Origin: Amanita rubescens
Taxonomy: Eukaryota; Basidiomycota; Agaricomycetes; Agaricales; Amanitaceae
DNA length: 43,728 bases
Assembly (NCBI GenBank): GCA_015039365.1
Contig: WION01000441.1
Coordinates: 1 to 43,728, forward strand
Direction of reading: 5' to 3'
Under the pieces are notes generated by a model. That model was not told the DNA's origin. It made no database searches and worked only from the letters and a program-made list of their open reading frames with translations. Of the stretch, positions 20,428 to 30,530 are shown piece by piece; the stretch's first letter is position 1; each line of letters starts with the position of its first letter. The position numbers and the translations under genes were made by a program.

Positions 20428-21738
20428 CTACGCACTACTCCCAATATCATCGCGGCCTTCCAAAGATGGCTGTTCTTGATTAGCGTCCGCCGGCCCAGTT
20501 GCAGTTTCAAAATGAAGGGGACCGAAAGGCACAGTCACCACATCTGAAGGTACATGGCCATCGAGACCACGAAATGCCGGGGCGCGATCATTAAGAAAGA
20601 CCATCATCGAATTAGCATAGAGCTTCGATAGGACAATTGCCGGACCGAAAATGGCATCAACCATCCGGCCGGCAAATAATATGACAATAATGAGGTTTAT
20701 TATAACTAATTTCCCCCACTTAGACATGATAATACTCTGAGAGAATGTAGTGAAAATACCTGTCAAGGTACCCGTCCCAATTATGAGGTGAACCAAACGA
20801 GTTACTTTAGATCTCAATTGTTTGGAAAATATTTTATTTCTCTTTGGCTGAGAATGTGCGTCAGTATAACAGGGGGAAGAGACTGATCAATAGATGGATT
20901 ACGCACAGACCAGACCATGGCAATTGCAATTATGACATCAATCACCAGAGAGATTGATGTCCATGCCTGAAAAGTTGTTCACCTCAGCCGAACAAGCGTC
21001 ATTTGATAGGTCAAGTCGCTCACGATTATGCATCCGAAGGTTGAAAATAGTATCATGATAATGACGACAATAAGTTCCGAGGAAAGTAACTATAGCAAGG
21101 GGTAGCATGGAGAACGGAGTGTAATTTCAAGCCTTCATACCACCACAATGCACCACGGAATATATTTTAGTTTGCCAAGGGCCCGAATACGATGGGCATA
21201 CATAGCCTGCGTTAGAAATGCCACTACAAATGTTTCAATAAACGATCTTTAACCTGAAGCTGGGAGTAAGCTGTGACGCACCTATTGCTCCGCACACTGG
21301 GGTGACTATCGGAAATAAGGAGTAATCCACGAGAGGGTTGAGCAAATAATTTGCCAAATCAAGTAAGAGTAAAATCGTATGGACCGTCTCTGTCCCGTAG
21401 ATAAGGTATACGACCGTTTTCAATAACCGCGGATCCTTGGGAAAATATATATGATACAAATCTGCAAAAGATTGGCAACACCTCGAGAAGTTGACATGCA
21501 GAAGACATACAGAGTTGGACAGTCAAGGCTCCATATAGGAATAAGTTGAACATGTTGCCAACAAACTAGTGTTGATATTATCTCTCCTATGCTACCCTTT
21601 GGTTGATTAATGAGTGTGCGGTGCTTACCAATGGCACAACGAGGTCGAGGAAAAAATCACGGTAGTAGCTTGTGTGTTGAATTCAGAACAAGGGGTAAGA
21701 GACCTAGATGAGGCGCACTTTGAGATTGAGTCGCTCAT
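20428..21738 (-). CDS. DUF6534-type multi-pass membrane protein, copy 6
   Basis: Exons 2-7 (21511-21565, 21282-21461, 21141-21223, 21024-21089, 20907-20966 and 20428-20847) are in phase and carry all family features, including the S-K-L-Y-A-N-S / L-N-D-R block. Exon 1, read from the ATG at 21,738 to the donor at 21,628, is 110 nt and out of phase with exon 2. The frame would be restored by a 35 nt GT...AG segment inside exon 1 (about 21,665-21,699), which is very short for an intron, or by starting at the ATG inside exon 2 (M-F-N-L-F). It is therefore functional only if one of these holds. Relative to the 16 kb copy exon 3 is 12 nt shorter, in frame. Confidence 0.65.
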
Positions 21739-22637
21739 GAAGGGGATGTAGCACGACTAACTTGTTGTACTATTATATTTATGACCGAGGCGGATATTAT
21801 TAGTAGGTCTGTGCTGGAAGTTGAAACGCTGATTCATGATGCATAGGCATGCCCGGGCACCACTAGCATGGCTCAAGAAGCAACGAGCGTCCCGAAAACT
21901 AATTGCAAAGTGGCAGTGCCATCCGATTGATGTTCGGATTGCTGTGCGCTGCCAGCATGATGGATAGTAATTTGATCGAAGTTAACTCCGCACTAGCACC
22001 TCCGGAGGCCAGCCTTAGGAAGTTGGATAGGAGACAGCGATAGGCGGATTTTTGCTCCGCGAATCGATGTTATGACTTACGTGCAGATCAAGCAGAAAAG
22101 ACGAAGGGTTCGAGAATCCTTCCTAGGAGCTATTTATTTCACAGCGTTTCGTAAGGACCCCAGTTATTCTGAACATACCTGTGCAAAGGATCCATACATT
22201 TCACAAGGAAAATAAGTTTTCCAGCGTGCGTAAGCAGCACCACTTCAGGTTTTTTGCCTTGGCCTCGAATCCAGGAAAGTTGTGTACCTGGTTCCCAGGT
22301 CTGCCCTCTGCCGTTCACGTCGTCGATGCTCCGGTTGACTGCGACCGGTCATTGCGACCCTCTGGACCTGACAATACGGCTCCGACAGTTTTAGCCGCAC
22401 GCAGACCTCTCACCGACTCCCGAACGAACCCTGAAGTAGATAGTTTGATGGTAACAAGGGCCTAGCGGCGGTCAAGGACGTCGTTCTTGGGTTGCGGGAC
22501 AAGTCACAATTTAGGTCTAGCATCGCTCCTTTTAGTCCACGCTCGTTTAGGTGAGAAAACACGCACCAGCCATAGTCATCAGTGTTGGCTTACAATTATG
22601 CTGTAAGAAGACTTCTTTGAGTCCTGGACATTGGTTG
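21739..22637. repeat. Segment C flank, degenerate
   Basis: Matches 13.5-13.9 kb and 17.34-18.3 kb. The F-A-P-R-I-D-V-M-T frame near 22,050 is shifted by extra sequence, including a GGGTTCGA stretch at about 22,108. The minus-strand R-N-P-R-T-T equivalent near 22,480 is broken. No intact gene. Confidence 0.5.
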
Positions 22638-22835
22638 TTAGCCGATCGTATCAACCAGATGGGAAACAAAAAGCGCTTTCAACGCTACAACCCAGTTGGG
22701 TTCGTCTTTGTGCGGGTGTCCATGCTGCAGAAAGAGGGGCCTCGGCTGGAGCTGGTCTTGCACCTGAAATAAGATATGCGCTGGGCTCCGGGCAGTGGAT
22801 GCCCCCCTCCCAGTGGTCCGAGTCAACTCTGCCAT
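22638..22835 (-). pseudogene. Shortened copy of unrecognised gene X
   Basis: The minus-strand frame starts M-A-E-L-T-R-T-T-G and contains P-L-F-L-Q-H-G-H-P-H-K-D-E-P-N-W followed by V-V-A-L-K-A-L. The first part matches the 18.9 kb exon. The middle (L-P-I-Y-L-P through W-W) is deleted, so W is joined directly to V-V-A-L. It is open over 65 codons but truncated relative to segment B. Confidence 0.4.
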
Positions 22836-22839
22836 GGCC

Positions 22840-23282
22840 CATGGCCACTACTTCGTCGACTTCCACATCGTCCCCTTCCTTAACAGTCACGGCAAATGAA
22901 CTAGCCCATGCACTCGATAAAATGGGACTGATAGGGTCGGTATCACCAACATTGCTATATGACACAATTCTGCAACTGCAGTCTGCGCAAACTCCACCCC
23001 GGATCCCATCCTTCAGATTACGACATTCTCTATGTCGATGAACAATATAAAACCAATTCTTCAGACGCTAAGGAAAGTTCCTCGAATAACCAACCAAGTC
23101 GATTCGACATGACGAGACCAGGCGCCGACTTTTTCGACCCAGTTCGTGTCGAGGGACGCCGCAAGTTGCGAGAAATGATAAAGGCAGATTTCCCCAATAG
23201 CATCCCACCAGCATTAGCCAGCAAGTTTCTTCTCGGGCTTTGCATTTGGACGGGGATGAGAAGCGCATCTCGCGTCGCGTAG
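22840..23282 (+). pseudogene. Unrecognised repeat gene Y, segment C copy
   Basis: A frame starting M-A-T-T-S-S-T-S-T-S-S contains T-A-N-E-L-A-H-A-L-D-K-M-G and ends near 23,039. A second overlapping frame (22,959-23,282) contains L-Y-V-D-E-Q-Y-K, P-G-A-D-F-F-D-P-V-R-V-E and A-L-A-S-K-F-L-L. In segment B these are separate exons around a 57 nt intron, but here the GTAAGTCAA donor is deleted, so the two parts are out of frame. No domain recognised; probably non-functional as it stands. Confidence 0.4.
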
Positions 23283-23491
23283 AATAGAAAATTCAAAATT
23301 GCGTCCAGCATTTAAAAACCCGCTTTGTGCTCAATCGACTTTTGCTTCTCGCACTTTTCACAACAAGTGCCTGCGTTCGCCTCAGGGCATTGAGTATTAT
23401 TAAATTATCCGTAATGAATAAGGACACAAAAGTATCTAACGACCATCGTGTTACATGACGCATTTCAAGTCAAGGTAGCAAACTCACGAAA

Positions 23492-23932
23492 TTACTGGGT
23501 CGACATGAAATTTCTCTCCTTTATCTTCCTCTTGTTCTCCTGTCTCCTTTTCACTCTTTCTGCTTTCCCGCCCGGCCCATCATCTGGGCGCAATTTTGGT
23601 TCCAATATGGTCCACAGCCACTCCGGATACTGGTCATCTGGGAGCGAAACCACCGGGGGCTTGTCCTTCAAGTAATTCAAGCCAGGCAAAATGGTATCAG
23701 CCGGACATGAAGACTGGGGTATCGTTGCTGAACCTATACTGATCTGTTTATGACAGCGAAACTTGTCATTGGGCAGAAACGTACTGGCTGGGGATGAGCT
23801 CTTTGTCGCCTTTTCAGGAGTCTGCGAATGTTGCGCGCCAGCGCTCTGAGCCGCGGCTTTTGTTGCGTATGCTCGATACTGAGAGCAGGCTGCGAAACGT
23901 GTTGACGGTCTTAAAATTCTGAAAAAGGACAT
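23492..23932 (-). CDS. MRPL37: Mitochondrial large-subunit ribosomal protein mL54
   Basis: A single 146-aa frame. The first ~30 residues (M-S-F-F-R-I-L-R-P-S-T-R-F ... R-A-Y-A-T-K) are basic and hydroxylated with no acids, as in a matrix-targeting presequence. The conserved mL54 core follows: S-S-C-P-A-D-T-I-L-P-G-L-N-Y-L-K-D, then LPDDQYPEWLWTILEPKL, then R-Q-E-N-K-R-K-I-K-E-R-N-F near the end. The protein is a structural part of the mitochondrial large ribosomal subunit. A stretch just before S-S-C-P (about 23,710-23,760) is less conserved and may hide a small in-frame intron, but the frame is open as it stands. It is divergent from ORC3 across 77 bp. Confidence 0.92.
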   Translation of the reverse strand: MSFFRILRPSTRFAACSQYRAYATKAAAQSAGAQHSQTPEKATKSSSPASTFLPNDKFRCHKQISIGSATIPQSSCPADTILPGLNYLKDKPPVVSLPDDQYPEWLWTILEPKLRPDDGPGGKAERVKRRQENKRKIKERNFMSTQ

Positions 23933-24009
23933 CGAGCGTCATGATGTGACGAAATGTGACAGGCATAGAGCGCCGCGTAAACATGGCAAAATAGAACATG
24001 CACGCGTCC
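23933..24009. promoter_or_regulatory. 77-bp divergent promoter, mL54 / ORC3
   Basis: Only 77 bases separate the mL54 ATG (-) from the ORC3 ATG (+) in my model. Both promoters and 5' leaders must overlap each other or the coding starts. No TATA box is visible. The short ORC3 first exon (4 codons) is what sets this distance; if transcription starts elsewhere the spacer would be longer. Confidence 0.5.
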
Positions 24010-26630
24010 ATGGACAACTCGGTGCGTCGCTATTGTTATACACGATGCGCTGACTCTAATTATCCAGTATCAATAGTCAATTCTATGCATTCCTTTCAAT
24101 GAGGAAGTAGACGACTCGGATGATAACTACATGCGGTTATTAACACAAGATTACGAAACGCTAGATGAAGTTCGTCTGCGTCTGGATGCCTATCATAAAT
24201 CATGGCACAAATGTCTGCACAGGCTCCTGGTATGTCTATCTTTTACTTATCAATTTTGCGCAAGCTAAGAGAATTAGTCATCCATTCGCTCCCAACACGA
24301 ACCCATCGTCAATGACGTCGTGTGCCACATTCAAAACTCATACGAAGAGAAAGCGATTAAAGCACCTTACGACGAACTTCCTGTCGTTTGTATACAAAGT
24401 ATGAGGTTAGCGATCATCGACATGTCGATTAAAAAATACCCTACTCAGGTTCATTGTCTGGAACATCCATTCTAGACGACATTTGCTCTTCCCTTGATGA
24501 AAATGAGGATACACCCGTTCCTCTGGTTCTTCAAGTCCACCTGTATGCATCGGATTGCCCGAGTGTTATGGTAGGAATGAAGACTATAATAACTAGTCTG
24601 ACAGAGCGGGTGGACGTGTTGGAACCTGGTAAGAGTTATGCAAGCTTCATTTGTTCGAGACTTTAAAAACAGAAATGCAGTTAAACGCAAGCCGTCCACT
24701 TCAGTGGCAAACTTCGACATTGCAATGCTAGTCGCGTGGTATACCGCTCTTTGTAATACATCAAGTACGTGTCCGGCCTCTTTCTTTCGAGTATCAGTTA
24801 AATAAGGTGACAGAAAATGCTGCAAACCCCTTGATAGCTATTGTAATGCGCGATTTCGAACAATTCGATCCATCGATCATGCAAGATATTTTTTACTTAT
24901 TCAGGTACGACCCGTCTTCCTGGCATCAGTAACTGCGCTGAACTTAACGACAGCCAACAAGTGTCAAAATTACGTTCTGTATTTATACTATCGCTTTCAT
25001 CCCCAGTTTCTCCATCTTTCTTTCACATAGCGTATCCAAGATCGACGCTATCACTGCTATGCATGGATACCTTTGTGGCACCGTCGGGATTATACGTCCT
25101 CGAAAAGGCCTTCCAACAGGTAAGGTGCTTCCGGTAATCTATGCCACATCCTGACGACTTGTTAGACATTCTTTGACGTTGAATTTAGTCCTGATATCAT
25201 GATTGGGCCAACGACATTGGAACAAGTCTTTCATTACATCAAGCGAAACAATATCTCGCTAGACGCGTTTCTGACGAGCATACAGGCAAGTCCTGCTGAA
25301 AATCAGGATTTTACCGTACTGATCTTTTCCAGTTGATTCACCTCCGGCATTTTATGTTAAACCCTCTTTCGCTACTGGTTCACAAAACTCCACCCATCGC
25401 GTCCTTTAGCTCCCCTTTACGCGACAAAGTCCGCAACCGTCTCCCACCCATACCTATAGACCAGAACAAAGATGGACGAAAGTCCCCTACCAAAAGACGG
25501 TCCCAGAAGGCGACAGACATGACTGCTGTCTCTTCTATCATTGATCAAACTCGAGAGGAGTTCTCAAGCCAGTCTCTCCGGATGCGCCTTGGATTCGGTC
25601 TAGTCAGACTAGTTTACGATGTCATACAAGGGCAAGACTTTGGTGACAGGAGAGCTCCTCCCAAATTCGGGTTGTTGGATATGATGCTGGACGCGTTAGG
25701 TGGAAGCTTATACAAGTACGCGCAACGTCTTGGACAGTACATTAGGTATGGTTGCATGTTTGACATCTAATGAGTTGACGTTCACCTTTTCCCCAAGACA
25801 CTTGGATGAATGCCAGCTGACGGCGCTGTTAGACCAGCTACATGAGTTATTTGAACACCCTCCCCTGCTCAAGGATCAGAAGAAAGCTCGAGAGGAGGTC
25901 TCAAATTTTCTATCGCTTGTTGTTGACAAGGAAAAGCCGCTGGAGCAGATTGCTCGCGATGTATGCGAGTGGATGGAAGAGTATCTCGAGTGCGTCTCAA
26001 CAAGCTCATTTGAAAAGTTTGATAAGACCTAATTTCTGACTACAGAAGTCTGACGAATCATCTTGACGAGTTGCCCTTCTGGGAAATTTGGTACACTGGA
26101 AATGCTCCGTTCCCTTCCGAGGTCAGCCGATTATAACCTTTCAATTCCTAAAGTCACTCACTTTGAGTCCCAGTTCCTCAATCCCTCTATGAGAGCCACT
26201 ATCTTATCGGGTCTTCTAAGACCGCACGATTACTACCTGTATCCCAATGCTACTGCTCAAGACAAGGCTCACGAAATTTGGGAGCTTCCTGACATCAGTA
26301 TCTTGTTTACACGGTACACGGAGAGCGGGAAGATGATCAACGTATATGACTGGTTCGAGTCATTCCAGCTTGCCTTGGAGAGGCAAAGGGAGCATTTGAA
26401 GGAGCAAGATAATGATAAAAAGAGGAAGTCTTCATCACCGAAGAAGCGAGGAAAAGGCAAAGCAGCGGTTGAACAACCAGGAAGATGAACAGGACGAAGA
26501 GCAATGGAGGTTGGAAGTGCAAGCGAGGTTCATTCGCGCCTTGCATGAACTGGATTATCTTGGCTTCATCAAGCACACTGGGAGAAAGGCAGATCACGTC
26601 CTACGTACTGTTTTTGACGTGGGTGATTGA
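24010..26630 (+). CDS. ORC3: Origin recognition complex subunit 3
   Basis: Twelve exons: 24010-24021, 24077-24229, 24278-24398, 24449-24628, 24681-24764, 24814-24904, 24954-25119, 25166-25285, 25333-25745, 25798-25989, 26046-26121 and 26174-26630. Together they encode about 687 aa. Typical Orc3 words are C-I-P-F-N-E-E near the start, I-V-N-D-V-V-C-H-I-Q, V-A-W-Y-T-A-L, L-R-H-F-M-L-N-P-L-S, L-L-R-P-H-D-Y-Y-L, LPDISILFTRYTESGKMIN, Y-D-W-F-E-S-F and LHELDYLGFIKHTGRKADHV at the end. Orc3 is an essential part of the complex that marks replication origins. Intron 8 (25,286-25,332) has a GC donor. The reading frame breaks once in the basic linker near 26,420-26,480 beside an AAAAA run (26,416-26,420): one surplus base there, or an 80 nt intron with a weak donor, would explain it. 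Confidence 0.9.
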
Positions 26631-26726
26631 GTTTCTATCGATCGGTCCACGATAGATACGTAGATAACATGTACTCGGATACAAGTGCACACTATACATA
26701 CTTAGTTGATTACACGATCAAACCGC

Positions 26727-28025
26727 CTATACCAGAGCCGGTAAACTGCTCTGCCTCATAGTCCTCCCCGTCACACCTAACATCGACAACCTCTCCGAAG
26801 CAGGTCTGGCCAGCCCAACCCTATCATCGTCTTCCATTCCACGATCCAAACACTGCAGAGGAACCATTCCTCTCTCGCCTCTCGCACTCTCACATAGACC
26901 CCATCCATCATCGTACTCTGCAAGGACTCTCATAGCATCCCCAACTCGGATCCTCAGCTCGTCTGGTAACCTTGGCTCGAAGATGCACCGCACCACGCCA
27001 ACGTTCGTCAACGCGCCATAGGTGGCACCAATAGTAGGCGGCGCAGAGTTCGTTTGAACCATGAGCGAGCTGGTGGTGCTGTCTGCACTAGAGGTAGTCA
27101 CGGCCGAAAGTCGGTGGCTGGCACCGAAGTAGTTTGAGCTAGAACCCGAGTCGAGACCAGCAGACTCGAGTCCGGGAACGGACAGCAACGACAAAGGAGG
27201 GGGTTTAACGCGCGGAATTTTCAAGTTGGTCCGCGGGGCGGGAAGTCGCTGCAACCGAGTTGGATGCCGCCAATACCAGCGGTGGCACCTGGATTGCTTG
27301 CGGCTGCAACTATCCCGTCCTCTATGGGTCTGTCGGTCAATACCGTCCTTGTGGTTGATACCATGAACGGTTTAGACACCCATGTCTTCCTCTTCATGCT
27401 CCTTCTCCTTATCGATCGAGCCCTGAACGCTAGCACACCGACTGCCAGGGCGAAGAACAATACACCAAACACGATTCCTGCGATGGCCGCGCCAGGTAAA
27501 GACTTGGATTCAGTACCGCCAGCGGTATCGGCTGCTGCAGAGGATTGTACTTGAACGGAAGGCCGGGGCACCCGAGAGGATGCTGATGACATGGTAGATG
27601 CCTGAATGGGTAGAAACCAATGTTGGAGCAGGCTTGGAGCTCGACGTCGTCAAGGACGTGTCACCGTACGTGTTACCAGACACAGGGGGTGGTAACGTGG
27701 TGCTTACGGACTGCGCCGTAGTCGTGTCAGCCGCCGTGGTCATCGACATAGTCAAGCCATCGATGACGGAGGTCGACTCCACGATTATCTGCGTATCAGT
27801 CGATAAAGGATTGCCCCCTACACCCGGATCATCACCAATAGAATTTCCCAAACCAATGCCTGCGGATCCACCGATGACTGGGAGGTTGTACGACATCAGT
27901 TTGTCGAGGTTCAAACGAGGGAAGAGTTCCATTCTGTTTGCAGTTGACAAGTGCCTCCGTCTACCGAGGGTCGTTTCAACGTTGAGTGGCAACAGTCCAC
28001 CCCGGGAAAAGAGATTAATGTACAT
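26727..28025 (-). CDS. Single-pass membrane protein with cytoplasmic SH3 domain
   Basis: Three overlapping frames join through two introns. The N-terminal part (28,025 to about 27,650) is Ser/Thr-rich with no recognisable domain and is likely extracellular and O-glycosylated. Next comes one membrane segment (A-A-I-A-G-I-V-F-G-V-L-F-F-A-L-A-V-G-V-L) followed by a strongly basic stop-transfer (R-A-R-S-I-R-R-R-S-M-K-R-K). The last part (27,250-26,727) has a linker and an SH3 domain: C-I-F-E-P, then D-E-L-R-I-R-V-G-D, D-D-G-W-G-L-C and G-M-V-P-L-Q-C-L. The layout resembles fungal Fus1-type proteins, which tether signalling partners at the cell surface, but orthology is not claimed. Exact introns are uncertain: the first lies within 27,585-27,690, the second within about 27,240-27,310. 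Confidence 0.78.
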
Positions 28026-28842
28026 GGTCGACCCTGCTTAAAGTTGCAATGGTCGCTGTTTGGGTGGGGTTGACAAGCTCCAGGCTTCACGTCAAGTAAA
28101 GTCTAGTGAGGAATGAGCTTAAACATTAGTGAGACTCAGTGGCGACGTACCAAAATAACGTTGCTATGGTTAACAATAGGCTGCAATTACCAGACGCACC
28201 AACCAACGATGACAGCGAAACTGCACAGAAGTAGAAACAAGCTTTGGGTTTGAGATAAGAATAAGCCGAGGCCGGGCTCGAACGAAGACAACAAGAATAG
28301 CAATCAGAAAGAAGAACACGCTTCTGCTGCTCTAATGGTTAAACAATAGCGTCGAGCTTAAGATTGAGCTTGAAGAAACCGAAGAGGCTTGAACTGAAGG
28401 ACGAAGAAATGAAGGACAGAGTCAGAATGAAAGAAGGGAGGGAGTTGGTACAGAAAGAATGAAGAAGGCGCGTGGTGGGCGTGCCCGTGAGTGCAGGGAG
28501 CTGCGTGTGCCTCCGCGATGATAGGGATCTGAAAAGGTTAGACTAGCAACGGAAAGTTGGAAAAAATAGGCTTTTGCAGTGCAGTTATAAGTAGAACCAA
28601 GCTTAGCGTCTCAACTTTTCATAGACGAGGACTGCGCCCAGGCACGAAGCGGTCCTACGATTCTCCTGATCCTTTGGCCAGGCAGCGGCGGCGTCGGTAG
28701 AACCTGGCGGAAGTTTGCACGACGACAGTGCAACGGGTGTCGCGTTGGTGACCGATCCAATTCAGAACAAAGCGCATAACTTGGTAAGAACACACGATTC
28801 ATCACATTACACTGTACTACTTTACAATTCAATATTCAATAT
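28026..28842. other. Intergenic, upstream of SH3 membrane gene
   Basis: This is an 817 bp spacer between two minus-strand genes. It should contain the promoter and leader of the SH3 gene and the 3' end of the DUF3429 gene. The stretch 28,330-28,470 is purine-rich on the plus strand, so pyrimidine-rich on the strand transcribed as the SH3 gene, as is common upstream of fungal starts. No coding sequence recognised. Confidence 0.5.
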
Positions 28843-30119
28843 TCAATGCTGCTCTTCAAGTCCACCCTTGTCTCCATTTTCGGGATGTTTCTTGTGAACG
28901 CGGACAAAGTGATCCGCCTCTGGTCCTGCGGGTACAGCCTCAACCGGTCCCAGAACATCACCAGATTGAGGGGGCATCAACTCCCTTCGTTGCTCTCTTA
29001 ATTCTTCAAGACGATGGGTGAGCGAGCCATGACCTGCAACTGGACCAAAGAATGACGTCCCCGCAAGCGATCCGATAATACTTGCAAACCAAGTGCGTCA
29101 AGCTAACTATGACCAGAGGAGTAAAAAAACACTCACCAACTTCCAACCAGAAGGGACAGATAGAAACGATATTGCGAATACCACTTCGGCGCTACAAAAT
29201 CAGACGACAATAAAAAAAGATTCGTGGAGGGTCAGCTTATTGTTTTCAATCTTTGACATGTGATGATGTGACGCTCACTCCATCCGGCCATTGTAGCTTT
29301 CGCATCAGCCAGCCACAATCCCGTGAAGCCTAACCACTGAACAATGAGGGCAGTGATAGGTCCCATAACCAAGGTTGGCCATGCGATTAACATCGGTGCC
29401 GCGCCAAGAGCAAGTCTTCTGTATCCCTTTTGGCCATCGTATGCTGCAATCTCCATTCCCCAATGCATCGCCCCTGAGCAGGGTAAGAACAATATTCCGT
29501 CGCGGAGCAAGTGAATTAACTGACCCAGAAAAGAAAGCATCACGGCGCCATAGGTAACCTGAAATTCGAGCGCTCTGTCAAATACAGCTAGAGCGGCGAC
29601 AGGATCCATGTAAGAGACTATGCCACTAGCGGCAAGACCAGCCGCGTAGGCCGTATACACTGTAGTGGCTGATGCCGCGACGTATGGGATCCCACCTGGC
29701 CATCAACGGATAATCAGGTCAATCAATCCTTATTGTTTTCGACAAACCCTGCGAATGTCGCACACACACCTGCGAGTCCTAGAACCATCATAGGCATCGG
29801 CACGTCGTACAGGACCTGTCGCGTTATGCCAAGCTATGATAGCAACAGATATTTTAAACATGACCCTTTAATGGGACGGACGACGCACGAAAGATTCGGA
29901 CTCTGTGGGACCGACGGAGTCTTGAGTGACATTACATGCAGCGATAACTTTAGCCAGATCCGCCGCAGAATTCCCGACTTCTTCTTTGATATTCGTTGCG
30001 GCGTGTTCAAGTGACTGGCTACCGGGCTTTCCAGACACGGAGCTAGCCACAGGGCGGACAAGCGTGAACCTTAATGGCATCCTTGTCACCATTGGCTTGC
30101 CCAAGTTCCGCATCCCCAT
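28843..30119 (-). CDS. Mitochondrial inner-membrane DUF3429 (TMEM69-like) protein
   Basis: Six exons in phase give 317 aa: 29889-30119, 29770-29833, 29525-29695, 29279-29473, 29137-29191 and 28843-29080. The N-terminus (M-G-M-R-N-L-G-K ... R-F-T-L-V-R-P-V-A-S-S) looks like a mitochondrial presequence. It is followed by A-D-L-A-K-V-I-A and S-E-S-F-L-G-I-T-R. The DUF3429 domain then has G-L-A-G-G-I-P-Y, TYGAVMLSFLGAMHWGME, R-L-A-L-G-A-A-P-M-L-I-A-W-P-T-L, F-T-G-L-W-L-A-D and W-Y-S-Q-Y-R-F-Y-L-S, with about five membrane segments. The C-terminal ~60 residues are polar. The family is widespread and mitochondrial but its role is unknown. No damage. Confidence 0.9.
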
Positions 30120-30530
30120 CCTATTCGTTCTCAGGCGCTATGTTGCGTATAAGCGGGCGACCCAGAAAGTTCATTTTCAGAAGTTAAGGAGCTATTGGAC
30201 CACACCGTCACTCGGATATACACCAGATTTTATGACATCATTTAACGACGTCACATTTATTATGCGGTACTCCGTAATAGTTTATCTACAACGCAATGTA
30301 CAATGCAGTCAGTTCTTTTTACACATAGTATATAATTACCAGCATTACGCGGTCAGAGGAACATGTAGCGTGTCGACGCTAAAAGGATGAGGAAAAACTG
30401 GGAAAAGGAGGGACTCGAAATGTGGTCGAAGTCAATATACGAAAGGATGGACCGAATCATAGTCGAAATGATAACCTCGAAATGACAGACTTTACTGAAT
30501 TCTGCTTGGAACGAGCGAATTTAAGTTACT
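30120..30530. other. Intergenic, DUF3429 promoter / terpene synthase 3' end
   Basis: Both neighbours are on the minus strand, so this 411 bp stretch holds the terpene synthase 3' end and the DUF3429 promoter. It is A/T-rich around 30,290-30,350. No coding sequence recognised. Confidence 0.45.

Larger units (their letters stand above)
19753..23290. repeat. Tandem segment C of the DUF6534 array
   Basis: Segment C has the order WD40 tail (+), DUF6534 gene (-), flank, shortened gene X (-) and gene Y (+). Compared with B the gene X block is about 0.5 kb shorter. The segment ends near 23,290, after which single-copy genes begin. Confidence 0.8.

Noticed and set aside
22100..22130. GGGTTCGA...TCC stretch resembling a tRNA T-arm
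   Set aside because: No D-arm, anticodon arm or acceptor stem can be folded around it; the related segments lack it.
11535..23290. CRISPR-like or other regularly spaced short repeats
   Set aside because: The repeats are kilobase-scale gene segments with diverged copies, not short identical repeats with spacers.
27598..28041. Open frame of 147 codons on the plus strand
   Set aside because: Antisense shadow of the Ser/Thr-rich part of the SH3 membrane protein; skewed composition keeps both strands open.
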